Positions 21,946-31,433 are shown, numbered from the stretch's first letter. The stretch is DNA of 64,000 bases from Streptomyces sp. HM190 (GCF_009857135.1 NZ_CP047318.1:2542001-2606000), one strand, 5' to 3'. The notes: generated by a model from the letters alone, not told the origin. Translations and numbers: made by a program.

Positions 21946-24431
21946 CAGACCGTCACCGCCTTGCCGTCGGCGCCGGTCGCGCCCCGCGTGTACTGGGGGT
22001 GGATCAGTCCCACACAGGTGTACGGCAGCTCCGCCACCTCTTCCACCGGTACCCCTCTCTGCCGGGCGAGCAGGCCTACGTGGTCGAGGTCCGCGCCCGC
22101 CCCGGCCCGCGCGAGGATCTTCCACGGTACCCGGCGCAGCAGCACCCGGGTGGTCTCGCCGACGCCCGGCTTGACCAGGTTGACGTCGTGGATCCCGTAC
22201 TCCTCGCTGATCCGTTCGACGGCAGCCCAGCCCTCCCAGGTGGGGGTCCGGTCCTCGGACAGCAGGTCCTTGGCGCGGGCGTCGACGGTGTCGGCGACGT
22301 CGGCGAAGCGGGCCGAGACGACGTCCAGGAACTCCACGGACACATCGGCTCCGGCCAGCTCGCGGTAGAACTTGGCGCCGTGGAAGTCGTCCGGTCCGAC
22401 GAGGTCCGCGCGCAGCACGGTCCGCGATATCAGTCCGGAGACGGTCGAGTTGAGGCACGCCGAGGGGATGAGGAAGTCCTCACGGGTGCCGTAGGTGCGC
22501 ACGCAGGAACCGGGGTCGGCGAGCACCGCGATCTCCGGGTCGAACCCGGTGATGCCCTCGGCCTGCTCGAACTCCTCGATCGCGGCGGCCAGCTCACGGG
22601 TGATCGCGCCCTTGCCGGTCCAGCCGTCGACGAACACGACGTCCGCCGGGTCGTGGTGGGCGGCCAGCCAGCGCAGCGCGTTGGCGTCGATGCCGCGGCC
22701 CCGCACGATCGAGACGGCGTAGTGCGGCAGTTCGACGCCGTGCCGCTGCCGCGCCCACCGGCGCATCAGCACGCCCACGGGCGTCCCGGCGCGGGCGAGC
22801 GAGACGAGGACGGGGCGCGGGGACCGCTCCGCCAGCACGGTCTCGGTGACGACCCCGACGGCCACGGCGATCCGCTCGGCCGAGGCGTCCAGGGCGCTGT
22901 GGAAGAGGGCCTGGTACTGCTCGCTCGGCTGGTACTCCACCGGCAGCGACTCGGCGTAGTGCGCCCCGCCGCTCTGGATGGCCTCCTCCCGCTCCTCGGT
23001 CGGCGCCTCCAGGGTCACCTCGGAGAGGTCCTGCAGCAGCCACCCGACCTCCTCGGCCGCATAGGAGGAGAACGCGGGGCCGCGCAGGGGCTCGGGCAGC
23101 ATGAAGGACCTTTCGGTGGGGTGCGGGGACGGCGTCCGGTGCTCCGGCGGGACGCCGGGAGCGACGCGGGAAGGGACGTAGGACGGGACGACCGCGAGGA
23201 GGACGGCCGGGGTGTGGGCGGCGAGGCCGGCGAGGAGGCCGTCGTGCGCGTGGAGGGCTGGGGTGTCGGCGGTCGAGTCGACGACGGCGATCACCGCGTC
23301 GAAGCCGCCGCCGGCCACGTTGTACGCGTACCGCTCCCCCGGGCCGTCCGCGGGCTCGTCGTGGGCGGGGAAGACGATACGGCTGCGTATCGCGTAGCCG
23401 GGGTCGTCGACGGCCAGCACGGGCGAGCGCGTGGTGGTGGAGAACCGTACTCCGGCCCCGGCCACCAGCCGCTCCAGCTCCGTCGCCAGCCGCAGCGGCG
23501 CGTACATCAGCTCCTCGAAGCCGAGCACCAGCACGCGTCGGGCGCCCTCGGGCAGGGCCCGGGCGAGGCGGGCGGCCATGCCGGGCAGCGCGGCCTCCAG
23601 GCGCGCGCGGTGCGCGGGGGTGAACCCGTGCCGCCCGCCGTCGGGCAGCCCGTCGGGCCAGCCCAGCTCGACCCGGTCGACCCGCCCCGCGCACACCGGG
23701 GCGGCGGGGGCGCCCTCGTGCTCGGCGACCAGCGCCTGCCCGGTCTCCAGCACCCCCTCCGGGAGCCGCACGGTCCCCTTGGCGGTGGTGACCAGGTCGA
23801 CGCGCGCCCCGATCTCCCGGGCGAACCCGGCGAGCCGCCCCTGGTCCTGCGGCGAGCGCATGTCGACCAGCGCGACGACGACGTACCGCTCGCGCGGATA
23901 CCGCTCGTGCAGCGCGCGAATGGTGTTGAGGACCGTGTTGCCGGTGGAGAACTCGTCGTCGACGAGGACCAGCGGCCCCGTCCCGGCCAGCAGCCGCGGG
24001 TCCTCCGGCAGCAGCAGGTGCGACGTCGCGTGGGAGTGGGACTCCTCGAAGCCGCCGGCCGGGGCGACCCCGTCGACGGGCCGCCGGGTGGAGTGGAGGT
24101 AGGGCGCGTCGCCGAGCCCGTCCGCGACGGAGTGCCCGAGCCCGGTCGCGGTCTCGGCGTACCCGAGGACGACCGAGTCCCGCGCCCCGTCGGCCCCGAG
24201 CAGGTCCCGCACCCGGCGGCCGAGGGCGACCCCGTGTCCGTGCACGACGGCCGGCGACTGCGGCACGTGCTTGCCGAGCACGTTGGACACGAGCAGGTGC
24301 GCCCGCTTGGGGTTGCGGCGCAGCGCGAGCCCCAGGAGACCGCTCAGCTCCGCGCCGCCCACCAGCTCGACCCCGAGCCGCTCGGCGACCCAGGTCCCGG
24401 ACCAGATCGGGTCGTTCACTGCGTTGTTCAT
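21945..24431 (-). CDS. PRTase-TRSP-StiP-PELOTA fusion, Ter-associated
   Basis: The protein has 828 residues and four modules. Residues ~1-240 are a phosphoribosyltransferase domain with the PRPP loop VLVDDEFSTGNT (155-166). Residues ~260-430 are a TRSP domain, and the naming motif TRSP is visible at 334-337. Residues ~440-730 match StiP, including RSFMLPEPLRGPAFSSY and a second PRTase-like loop VFVDGWTGKGAI. The C-terminus (~745-815: NLVKPGVGETTRVLLRRVPW) fits the PELOTA RNA-binding fold. In other bacteria PRTase-TRSP and StiP-PELOTA are often separate genes (from memory). It lies 62 bases after the lyase gene and overlaps the HAD gene by one base. GAAGGA lies 6 bases before ATG 24431. The product is unknown; a nucleoside-like or phosphoribosyl metabolite is inferred. 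Confidence 0.8.
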   Translation of the reverse strand: MNNAVNDPIWSGTWVAERLGVELVGGAELSGLLGLALRRNPKRAHLLVSNVLGKHVPQSPAVVHGHGVALGRRVRDLLGADGARDSVVLGYAETATGLGHSVADGLGDAPYLHSTRRPVDGVAPAGGFEESHSHATSHLLLPEDPRLLAGTGPLVLVDDEFSTGNTVLNTIRALHERYPRERYVVVALVDMRSPQDQGRLAGFAREIGARVDLVTTAKGTVRLPEGVLETGQALVAEHEGAPAAPVCAGRVDRVELGWPDGLPDGGRHGFTPAHRARLEAALPGMAARLARALPEGARRVLVLGFEELMYAPLRLATELERLVAGAGVRFSTTTRSPVLAVDDPGYAIRSRIVFPAHDEPADGPGERYAYNVAGGGFDAVIAVVDSTADTPALHAHDGLLAGLAAHTPAVLLAVVPSYVPSRVAPGVPPEHRTPSPHPTERSFMLPEPLRGPAFSSYAAEEVGWLLQDLSEVTLEAPTEEREEAIQSGGAHYAESLPVEYQPSEQYQALFHSALDASAERIAVAVGVVTETVLAERSPRPVLVSLARAGTPVGVLMRRWARQRHGVELPHYAVSIVRGRGIDANALRWLAAHHDPADVVFVDGWTGKGAITRELAAAIEEFEQAEGITGFDPEIAVLADPGSCVRTYGTREDFLIPSACLNSTVSGLISRTVLRADLVGPDDFHGAKFYRELAGADVSVEFLDVVSARFADVADTVDARAKDLLSEDRTPTWEGWAAVERISEEYGIHDVNLVKPGVGETTRVLLRRVPWKILARAGAGADLDHVGLLARQRGVPVEEVAELPYTCVGLIHPQYTRGATGADGKAVTV

Positions 24432-24493
24432 CGATTCCTTCGTCGGTTACGACAGGTGCGGGCGGCCACGACGGGTGCGGGCGGCGCGGCTCC

Positions 24494-25660
24494 TCAGTCG
24501 GGCAGGCCGGCGGCCAGCAGGTCCACGAAGCCGATGTCCTCGTTGGCCACACCGAAGACCTCGGCCCGCTGCAGAACCCTTTCCGCCCAGGCCCGGTGCG
24601 GCTTGACCTCGTTCATCTTGTTACGGGAGGCGGAGCGCAGGACCCCGCCGCCGCCCCGTTCGGGGCGCAGGATGTCCTCGGCGTCGCCGAACTCCTCGTG
24701 GCTGACCACGGACAGCGCGTGCACGGGCGCCACGTGCGAGGGGTGGATGCAGGTCTTGCCGAGCAGACCGTTGGCCTGGTCGAGGGAGATCTCGCGCAGC
24801 AGTCCGTCCAGGGCGTGTTCTATCAGTGTCTCTCGCAGCCGCCCGGCGCGGTTCTCCAGGAACGGGCTGGTGCGCAGCTGCGGCTTGAACATGCGCTCCT
24901 GGACCCGGAAGTACTCCCACACGGGCCCCGTCACCGTGAATCCGGTGCCGTCCGCCCGGCCCAGTACGTTCACCACGTCCGCGATCACGGAGGCGACGAT
25001 CTGGACGTCGTAGGCGGTCATGTCGGGTGCCCGGCGCAGCGCGTACGAGGAGCAGAAGTCGGTGACGCCGAGGCGCAGGGCGAGGACGCGGTCGCGGTAC
25101 TTGTCCACCGTGTGGGCGATGCCCTGGAGGGCCTCTACGCGCGTCTCCCGGTACATCAGCTCGGGCGATTCCAGCACGGGCATCGCGAACAGCCGCCGGC
25201 CGCTCGCCGCCTCGGCGGCGGTGAGCGCCTCCAGGAAGGCGATGCCGCGCTCCTCGGTGAACTTCGGGAGGACGAATCCGGACAGCAGCCGTACGTCCGG
25301 GCCGAGCCGCCGTGCGAGGTCGGGTATCTGCTCGGGGAAGCGGACCCGGATGAACAGCAGCGGCAGATCGGCGTCCGGCCGCGCGGCGAGGTCGGCGAAC
25401 TGCCGGACCAGGTTCTCCTCGGCGCCCTCGACCTCCGCGTCGCCGATGGAGTCCTCCAGGCACAGCACCATGGAGACCACGCCGCGCCCGGCCTGCTTGA
25501 CGATGTCGTCGGCGAGGCGCTCCCGGGTCGCCGGGCTGTAGAGCGTGGCGCCGAGAGCGGCGGAGAGCACCCGGGCCGGTGAGTCGGCGGTGAAGACACC
25601 CGGCTCGCGGAAGAAGAGGCGCTGACGCTCCTCAGGGGCGATGTGCCCGAAGTGACGCAT
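24494..25660 (-). CDS. C-C bond lyase (HpcH/HpaI aldolase - citrate lyase beta type), Ter-associated
   Basis: The protein has 388 residues. It has a TIM-barrel sequence with [11 protein letters not shown] (metal-binding Glu/Asp as in CitE), [14 protein letters not shown] and [15 protein letters not shown], the strand-end acids and Arg of the HpcH/CitE superfamily. Insertions after [16 protein letters not shown] fit the Ter-linked C-C_Bond_Lyase subfamily. It would cleave or form a C-C bond in a small carboxylate or CoA-like substrate. The start is ATG 25660 ([11 protein letters not shown]), with GGGGGA upstream. It is the first gene of the lyase-PRTase-HAD operon and is divergent from a TerD-domain gene. 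Confidence 0.82.
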   Translation of the reverse strand: MRHFGHIAPEERQRLFFREPGVFTADSPARVLSAALGATLYSPATRERLADDIVKQAGRGVVSMVLCLEDSIGDAEVEGAEENLVRQFADLAARPDADLPLLFIRVRFPEQIPDLARRLGPDVRLLSGFVLPKFTEERGIAFLEALTAAEAASGRRLFAMPVLESPELMYRETRVEALQGIAHTVDKYRDRVLALRLGVTDFCSSYALRRAPDMTAYDVQIVASVIADVVNVLGRADGTGFTVTGPVWEYFRVQERMFKPQLRTSPFLENRAGRLRETLIEHALDGLLREISLDQANGLLGKTCIHPSHVAPVHALSVVSHEEFGDAEDILRPERGGGGVLRSASRNKMNEVKPHRAWAERVLQRAEVFGVANEDIGFVDLLAAGLPD

Positions 25661-25842
25661 GGAGATCCCCCGTGGCTGCTGGGCGGCCGGTCGTGAAGGT
25701 GGCCGGTAATAGTACGTACAAATGTGTGTCTTCAGTTCCCTCCGGCAGTGAAGTTCTGGTAACCCCGCCATGTCGGCCGCCCGACGACCCGACCGGCCGG
25801 TCCTCGCCCCCGCGTTGTCGTGATCAGGACCGAGAGGGCAGG

Positions 25843-26691
25843 ATGAACGCCATGACGCACGCGATGCTGAAGGGGTCGAACGTCCCGGTCGAAGCCACGG
25901 CGGTCCGCGCCGTGCTGCGCTGGGCGCCCGGACAGGGTGCCCCGGAAGTCGACGCCTCGGCGCTGCTCCTCGGCCCCGACGGACGGGTACGGTCCGACGA
26001 GGACTTCGTGTTCTACAACCAGCCGCGCCATCCCTCGGGCACGGTGTGGCGGCTCGGCAAGAAGCGCGTCGCCGACGGCCTCACGGACACCATCCAGACG
26101 GACCTGGCCGGTGTCGAGTCCGCGGTCGGCCAGATTCTCCTGGTCGCCTCCGCCGACGACGTCACCTTCGACCACGTACGATCCCTGCGCATCCTGCTGT
26201 ACGACGCCACGGTCTCCGACGCGGAGCCGCTGGCGTACTTCGACATCAAGCCGGAGACGGGCGAGGAGACCGCGCTGATCTGCGGCGAGCTCTACCGGCG
26301 GGGCGGCGGCTGGAAGTTCCGCGCCCTCGGCGAGGGCTACACCAACGGCCTCCAGGGCCTCGCCACCGACTTCGGCATCTCGGTCGACGAGTCGGAGGCG
26401 GCGGCCGCCGCCGCGAACCAGACGTCCACGACGCAGGCACCGGCACCGGAGATCTCGGCCCCGCTCCCCCCGGAGCAGCCGACGACCGGCGTCCCGTCCC
26501 AGCCGGCGTACGGCTACCCCCCGGCCGCGCCCACCCAGCAGCCGCCGCAGCCCGCCTACGGCTATCCGCACACCCAGCAGGCCCCCGCGACCACCGGGGC
26601 CCCGGCCTACGGCTACCCGCAGCCCGCGGGCGCCGGCCCGGCGTCCGACGTCCGGCTCCCTCCGCAGGGCCCGCAGTTCATCGGCAGGTGA
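25843..26691 (+). CDS. TerD-domain protein with Pro/Gln-rich YGYP-repeat tail
   Basis: The protein has 282 residues. Residues ~10-185 form a TerD domain ([25 protein letters not shown], then [26 protein letters not shown]). TerD domains bind Ca2+ through acidic loops. The last ~90 residues are low-complexity, with at least three PAYGYP/AYGYP repeats, a tail not present on the two short TerD proteins at 28953 and 29656. It could be a multivalent or phase-separating tail (inference). ATG 25843 and ATG 25852 are both possible; AGAGGG and GGCAGGA fit the first and second respectively. It is divergent from the lyase operon and may share its control region. Confidence 0.85.
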   Translation: MNAMTHAMLKGSNVPVEATAVRAVLRWAPGQGAPEVDASALLLGPDGRVRSDEDFVFYNQPRHPSGTVWRLGKKRVADGLTDTIQTDLAGVESAVGQILLVASADDVTFDHVRSLRILLYDATVSDAEPLAYFDIKPETGEETALICGELYRRGGGWKFRALGEGYTNGLQGLATDFGISVDESEAAAAAANQTSTTQAPAPEISAPLPPEQPTTGVPSQPAYGYPPAAPTQQPPQPAYGYPHTQQAPATTGAPAYGYPQPAGAGPASDVRLPPQGPQFIGR

Positions 26692-26758
26692 GCGTCCGGG
26701 GGGCGGGGACGCCCCCCGCTCGGGGCGCGGGAGGGGACGGGGGCGGGCGGGGCCGCGG

Positions 26759-27496
26759 TCAGCGCTCCGCCTTGGTCTTGAAGCCGCGCCCCCACTGCAG
26801 GCCCCACCCGTAGAGCCGGTCGAGCTCCGCCTGGAAGCCGTAGACGAACTTCACCTCCCGGCGCACGACGATCTCCCCCTTGACGTTCTCGATCATCACC
26901 ACCGCGCACGACCGGGCCTGCGGATGGCGCTCGTCGAGCCCGATCTCGATCCGGGGGCCGTTGCTCGGGTACAGCGTCACGACGGCGTGCGTACGGTCGA
27001 AGGCCGGCGTCTGGTCGTAGATGTAGACGAAGACGAGCATCCGCTTGAAGTCGTCGCGGTGGTCCAGGTTGATGTACATGGTCTCGCCGGACCCCGACCC
27101 GAACCGGTCGTCGCCGCTGAGCCGCATGTACGGCGGGTCGTTGATGTCGCCGAGGAAGCCGCCCAGCGGCTGCACGACCCCCTTCGTCCCGTCGGCCAGT
27201 TCGTAGAGGCAGCCGAGGTCGAGGTCGACGTTGACCATGCTCTGGCTGTGCGCCACCACCGCCTCCGGCTTGAGCGCCCTGAAGGGGTGCCGCAGCACGC
27301 TCTGCCGCTTGGGGCCGCCTATGTCGGAGGTCCGCATCCGCCAGGACAGGTTGACGCGCAGATGGCCCGTGGCGGCGCCCTGCTTGCTGAGGGACACCTT
27401 CTGGTGCCGTTTGGTCAGCTCGATGGCGTTGGTCGCCGCGTTGCCCGCGTCGAACTCCGTGGCCCGCCCGCGCCAGAGGTTGTCCAGGAAACTCAT
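26759..27496 (-). CDS. TerA-like / TerD-superfamily protein
   Basis: The protein has 245 residues. MSFLDNLWRGRATEFDAGNAATNAIELTKRH precedes a beta-rich domain with NVDLDLGCLYELADG, FGDINDPPYMRLSGDD and ETMYINLDHRDDFKRMLVFVYIYD, acidic-loop motifs typical of the TerA/TerD superfamily (calcium-linked stress proteins). The start is ATG 27496; upstream TTG 27529 is also in frame but gives an atypical N-terminus. The ribosome site is weak. It is oriented with the DUF475 gene but separated from it by a 44-bp perfect palindrome, so it is probably transcribed separately. Confidence 0.75.
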   Translation of the reverse strand: MSFLDNLWRGRATEFDAGNAATNAIELTKRHQKVSLSKQGAATGHLRVNLSWRMRTSDIGGPKRQSVLRHPFRALKPEAVVAHSQSMVNVDLDLGCLYELADGTKGVVQPLGGFLGDINDPPYMRLSGDDRFGSGSGETMYINLDHRDDFKRMLVFVYIYDQTPAFDRTHAVVTLYPSNGPRIEIGLDERHPQARSCAVVMIENVKGEIVVRREVKFVYGFQAELDRLYGWGLQWGRGFKTKAER

Positions 27497-27534
27497 GCCC
27501 GCCCCACAACTGCCGTGTCGTCGCGTCAACCACC

Positions 27535-27578
27535 AGCGGGGCGGCCGACGAGGACGCGTCCTCGTCGGCCGCCCCGCT
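27535..27578 (-). terminator. 44-bp perfect palindrome 3' of the DUF475 gene
   Basis: The 22-bp arms are perfectly self-complementary with no loop, centred between 27556 and 27557 on ACGCGT. It lies 86 bases past the DUF475 stop and just upstream of the TerA-like start. A terminator is the simplest reading. An operator for the TerA-like gene is possible. Confidence 0.6.
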
Positions 27579-27663
27579 CAGAGCGTTCCCTCACCTGGAG
27601 GGCAGTCACACTCCGGAACCGGTCACACCGGCCCCGGCCTCCGGGTCGAACCCGCCTCGGGGG

Positions 27664-28806
27664 TCAGACGCCGGACGTCACCTCCTCCTTGGAGGCCTCA
27701 GCTTTTCCCTCCGCGGCCGCCAGCGCCTTGTTGCGGCGGACCGAGGACCAGAAGGACCAGCCGATCAGGACGACACCGATGAGGCCGGTGATGATCTCGT
27801 TGATCTCGTACTGGATGGTGACGAGCAGGATCACGGCGAGGGCGCCGATCGCGTAATGCGCGCCGTGCTCCAGGTAGACGTAGTCGTCGAGGGTGCCCTG
27901 GCGGACCAGGTAGACAGTGAGCGACCGGACGTACATCGCGCCGATGCCCAGACCGAGCGCCATCAGGACGATGTCGTTGGTGATGGCGAACGCCCCGATC
28001 ACGCCGTCGAAGGAGAACGACGCGTCCAGGACCTCCAGGTAGAGGAACATGAAGAACGCGGCCTTGCCGGCGAGGGCGACGGCCGAACGCGGCTTGCCGG
28101 CGCGCTCCGCCTCCTCCTCCGCCTCGTGCTCGCGCTCCTCCTCTTCCTCCAGGCGGTTCTCGAAGAAGCTGGAGAGACCGCCGACGATGAGGTAGGTGAT
28201 GAGGCCCGCGAGACCGGAGATCAGCACGGTCTGCGCCTTGTCGACGTGGGTGCCGCCGTGCTGGTGGGCGTGGGTCGCGAAGGTCATCGAGGTGATCAGC
28301 AGGACGATCATCGCGATGCAGGCGGACAGCATGTCGATCTTGCCGAGCTTGGCCAGCGGGCGCTCCAGCCAGCCGAGCCACTTGATGTCCCGGTCCTCGA
28401 AGATGAAGTCGAGGAAGATCATCAGCAGGAACATGCCGCCGAAGGCCGCGATCGACGGGTGGGCGTCGGTCACGTACTGCTGGTACTGGTTCTTGTCGGT
28501 GAGGGCCAGGTCGACCGCCTCGATCGGGCCCAGCTTGGCGCTGACCGCGACGATCACGACGGGGAACACCAGGCGCATGCCGAACACGGCGATGAGGATG
28601 CCGATGGTGAGGAAGATCTTCTGCCAGAAGGCATTCATCTTCTTCAGGATCCCGGCGTTGACCACTGCGTTGTCGAACGACAACGAGATCTCCAGGATGG
28701 ACAGGATGGCGACGAGCCCGAGCGCCGTCCATCCGTCGTAGAGAACCGCTGCAACCAAGCCGAGCGCGGTGACCGCGAACGACCAGCCGAAGGTTTTCAG
28801 AACCAC
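27664..28806 (-). CDS. DUF475 (TerC-like) integral membrane protein
   Basis: The protein has 380 residues and about eight to nine membrane helices. SILEISLSFDNAVVNAGIL near residue 40 and EVLDASFSFDGVIGAFAIT near residue 260 are the paired acidic membrane motifs shared with TerC. A cytoplasmic Glu-rich loop lies between residues ~215 and 245, and a His-rich segment (HAHQHGGTH) lies near residue 185. TerC-type proteins interact with TerD proteins at the membrane, and some export Mn2+. The start is GTG 28806, with only a weak ribosome site. The TerD gene at 28953 lies 146 bp upstream on the same strand. Confidence 0.85.
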   Translation of the reverse strand: MVLKTFGWSFAVTALGLVAAVLYDGWTALGLVAILSILEISLSFDNAVVNAGILKKMNAFWQKIFLTIGILIAVFGMRLVFPVVIVAVSAKLGPIEAVDLALTDKNQYQQYVTDAHPSIAAFGGMFLLMIFLDFIFEDRDIKWLGWLERPLAKLGKIDMLSACIAMIVLLITSMTFATHAHQHGGTHVDKAQTVLISGLAGLITYLIVGGLSSFFENRLEEEEEREHEAEEEAERAGKPRSAVALAGKAAFFMFLYLEVLDASFSFDGVIGAFAITNDIVLMALGLGIGAMYVRSLTVYLVRQGTLDDYVYLEHGAHYAIGALAVILLVTIQYEINEIITGLIGVVLIGWSFWSSVRRNKALAAAEGKAEASKEEVTSGV

Positions 28807-28952
28807 TGGCTACCCAATCGTGTGTGTACGGGGTTCCCCCGCGCCGCGCGCGGCTTTACCAAACATTGACTCCGAAGCCGAAGTCTAGTCGGGCACCCCT
28901 CGGACCCCACCAGTCCCCAGGTTTTGCGCATATAGCGCAGGGGCGCGGGGCC

Positions 28953-29528
28953 CTACGACACATTGACCCCGAAGTCCAGGGCGATACCGCGCAAGCCTGA
29001 CGCGTACCCCTGGCCGACCGCGCGGAACTTCCATTCCCCGCCGTAGCGATAGACCTCGCCGAAGATCATCGCGGTCTCGGTGGAGGCGTCCTCCGAGAGG
29101 TCGTAGCGGGCCAGTTCCTGGCCGTCGAGCTGGTTGACGACGCGGATGAAGGCGTTGCTGACCTGTCCGAAGGACTGGCCGCGGTTGTCCGCGTCGTGGA
29201 TGGAGACCGGGAACACGATCTTGTCGACGGCCACCGGCACCCGGGAGAGGTCGATGATGATCGACTCGTCGTCGCCGTCCCCCTCGCCGGTGAGGTTGTC
29301 ACCGGTGTGCTGCACCGAGCCGTCGGGGCTGGTCAGGTTGTTGTAGAAGACGAACCACTCGTCCCCCAGCACCCGGCCGCCCTGGCACAGCAGCGCGCTG
29401 GCGTCGAGGTCGAAGGGGGCTCCGGTGGTGGTCCGGACGTCCCAGCCGAGCCCGATCATCACCTGAGTGAGGTTCGGCGCGGCCTTGGAGAGGGAGACAT
29501 TGCCTCCCTTGGCGAGTGTGACGCCCAT
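28953..29528 (-). CDS. terD: TerD family calcium-binding stress protein
   Basis: The protein has 191 residues, one full TerD domain. [30 protein letters not shown] is the standard start, followed by [29 protein letters not shown] and [12 protein letters not shown], whose acids coordinate two Ca2+ in solved homologues. It is near-identical in layout to the next TerD gene. S. coelicolor has many such 'tdd' paralogues, one linked to calcium homeostasis and development. GGAGG lies 9 bases before ATG 29528. 127 bp separate it from the upstream terD. Confidence 0.95.
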   Translation of the reverse strand: MGVTLAKGGNVSLSKAAPNLTQVMIGLGWDVRTTTGAPFDLDASALLCQGGRVLGDEWFVFYNNLTSPDGSVQHTGDNLTGEGDGDDESIIIDLSRVPVAVDKIVFPVSIHDADNRGQSFGQVSNAFIRVVNQLDGQELARYDLSEDASTETAMIFGEVYRYGGEWKFRAVGQGYASGLRGIALDFGVNVS

Positions 29529-29655
29529 GGTGCTGGTCCTCCCCGTTGTCGAGCTGCTGCGAGTGTTCAGTTGTGGTGTACGAGCGCGTCCGGCGCCGCG
29601 GTCGAGAACGACTGCGGCGCCGGACCGGTGAGCCGGATGGTTCTTCCCCGGTGGC

Positions 29656-30231
29656 TCAGACGTTCACACCGAAGTCCTGGGCGATACCGCGCAGGCCCGA
29701 GGCGTAGCCCTGGCCGATGGCGCGGAACTTCCACTCGGCGCCGTGCCGGTACAGCTCGCCGAAGACCATGGCGGTCTCGGTGGAGGCGTCCTCGGACAGG
29801 TCGTAACGGGCGATCTCCGCCTCGCCGGCCTGGTTCACCACGCGGATGAAGGCGTTGCGGACCTGCCCGAAGGACTGCTGGCGGTTCTCGGCGTCGTAGA
29901 TCGAGACCGGGAAGACGATCTTCTCGATCTCGGCCGGGACGGCGGCGAGGTTGACCTTGATCTGCTCGTCGTCGCCCTCGCCCTCGCCGGTGAGGTTGTC
30001 ACCGGTGTGCTCCACGGAGCCGTCGGGGCTCTTGAGGTTGTTGAAGAAGACGAAGTTGGCGTCGCTGCTGACCTTGCCCGACGCGTCGAGCAGCAGCGCG
30101 CTGGCGTCGAGGTCGAAGTCGGTGCCGGTGGTGGTGCGGATGTCCCACCCCAGACCGACGATGACCGCGGTCAGGCCCGGGGCCTCCTTGGTCAGCGATA
30201 CGTTGCCGCCCTTGCTGAGGCTGACTCCCAC
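29656..30231 (-). CDS. terD: TerD family calcium-binding stress protein (paralogue)
   Basis: The protein has 191 residues: [61 protein letters not shown] and [12 protein letters not shown]. It is the same length as its neighbour and very similar, so the pair arose by tandem duplication. The acidic Ca2+-site loops are kept in both. The start is GTG 30231, with GGGAGGA 5 bases upstream. The ahpE gene is 113 bp upstream on the same strand; read-through is possible. Confidence 0.95.
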   Translation of the reverse strand: MGVSLSKGGNVSLTKEAPGLTAVIVGLGWDIRTTTGTDFDLDASALLLDASGKVSSDANFVFFNNLKSPDGSVEHTGDNLTGEGEGDDEQIKVNLAAVPAEIEKIVFPVSIYDAENRQQSFGQVRNAFIRVVNQAGEAEIARYDLSEDASTETAMVFGELYRHGAEWKFRAIGQGYASGLRGIAQDFGVNV

Positions 30232-30344
30232 GAAGTCCTCCCATAGATGTCTGGGGCGGGGAGCCCCGTCGTGCGTTGGTATCGGATCAACGTGTCGATC
30301 CTAGTGACGGGTTCCCGAGAACCGCAGGCCCTGGAGCCGACGAA

Positions 30345-30803
30345 TCACAGGGTGTCGAGTGCGGCGACGTACTCGTTCAGGTCACGCGCGTCCGGCAGGG
30401 CGTTGACGACCGTCCAGCGCACGACGCCCTCCTTGTCGATGATGAACGTCCCGCGCACCGCGCAGCCCTTGTCAGCGTCGAAGACACCGTAGGCGCGGGA
30501 GACCTCGCCGTGCGGCCAGAAGTCCGACAGCAGCGGGTACTCCAGCCGCTCCTGCTCGCCGAAGACCCGCAGGGTGTGGATGGAGTCGTTCGACACGGCC
30601 AGCAGCTGGACGTCGTCGTTGACGAACTTCGGCAGGTTGTCCCGCAGCTCGCACAGCTCGCCCGTGCACACCCCGGTGAAGGCGAACGGGTAGAAGAGCA
30701 GCACCACGTTCTTCTCGCCGCGGAAGTCCGAGAGCTTCACCGTGGCGCCGTGGTTGTCCTTGAGCTCGAAGTCGGGTGCCTTGTCGCCGACCTGGATCGC
30801 CAT
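30345..30803 (-). CDS. ahpE: AhpE-like peroxiredoxin
   Basis: The protein has 152 residues: a thioredoxin fold with [14 protein letters not shown], where Cys46 is the peroxidatic Cys of the PxxxTxxC motif, and DKEGVVRW near the end. It reduces peroxides in the cytoplasm. Unlike the 1-Cys AhpE of M. tuberculosis, it has a second Cys five residues on (Cys51, C-x4-C), the arrangement of BCP/PrxQ resolving cysteines, plus Cys near residue 108. The order ahpE - DUF3052 - aceE is shared with mycobacteria. AGGAA lies 5 bases before ATG 30803. Confidence 0.9.
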   Translation of the reverse strand: MAIQVGDKAPDFELKDNHGATVKLSDFRGEKNVVLLFYPFAFTGVCTGELCELRDNLPKFVNDDVQLLAVSNDSIHTLRVFGEQERLEYPLLSDFWPHGEVSRAYGVFDADKGCAVRGTFIIDKEGVVRWTVVNALPDARDLNEYVAALDTL

Positions 30804-30874
30804 GATTTCCTGCGTCCCTTCGTGGGGCTGTTCGGGTGGCCCAGCCTACGCAGGTGACCGGCCGGGAAACGGAG

Positions 30875-30915
30875 CGCCCCCGGACGGGCCCTGAAGGGGT
30901 GCCCGTCCGGGGGCG
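30875..30915 (-). terminator. Terminator of the DUF3052 gene
   Basis: Perfect 15-bp arms (CGCCCCCGGACGGGC / GCCCGTCCGGGGGCG) with an 11-nt loop lie about 80 bases after the DUF3052 stop. The right arm runs into a copy of the dispersed GGGGCGCGGGGAAC element. Confidence 0.75.
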
Positions 30916-30992
30916 CGGGGAACCGCGTGAGGCGGCCGGGGCGACGCCGCGGCCGCCTCGACGCGGAACCCGCCGAGTACTCGGGCGAAGCG

Positions 30993-31433
30993 CTATTTCT
31001 TGCCGGACTTCGCCGCCTTCGGCGTCACCAGGCGGCTGCCGCTCCAGTCCTTGCCGACGCTGACGCTCTTCGACGCGGACAACCCCGCGGTCGTCGCGGC
31101 TTCCGAGATGTCACTGGGCTCCACATAGCCGTCCCGCCCGGTCTTGGGCGTCAGCAGCAGGATCGAGCCACCCTCCTCGATGTACGTGGTGGCGTCCACC
31201 AGCACATCGGTCAGGTCGCCGTCGTCGTCTCGGAACCACAGCACGACGGCATCGGCCACGTCGTCGTACTCCTCGTCGACGAGATCGCTGCCGATGACCT
31301 CCTCGATGGCCTCGCGGAGTTCCTGGTCGACATCGTCGTCGTAGCCGATCTCCTGGACCACCTGCTCGGGCTGGAACCCCAGCCTCGCGGCAGGGTTCGT
31401 CCGCTCCTCCGCGTGGTCCGCGGTCGCGCTCAC
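30993..31433 (-). CDS. DUF3052 family protein
   Basis: The protein has 146 residues. It is acidic and soluble: ARLGFQPEQVVQEIGYDDDVDQELREAIEEVIG is the family signature, followed by VVLWFRDDDGDLTDVLVDA and a strand-rich end (SILLLTPKTGRDGYVEPSDI). The fold resembles Rossmann-like halves but no function is known. It is conserved beside aceE in actinobacteria, including Mycobacterium (Rv2239c, from memory), and is divergent from aceE here. The start is GTG 31433, with AGGAGG 6 bases upstream. Confidence 0.88.
   Translation of the reverse strand: MSATADHAEERTNPAARLGFQPEQVVQEIGYDDDVDQELREAIEEVIGSDLVDEEYDDVADAVVLWFRDDDGDLTDVLVDATTYIEEGGSILLLTPKTGRDGYVEPSDISEAATTAGLSASKSVSVGKDWSGSRLVTPKAAKSGKK

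Noticed and set aside
24431..24493. Possible extra small gene between the lyase and the PRTase fusion
   Set aside because: The 62 bp contain only the ribosome site for the fusion gene and no plausible open frame.
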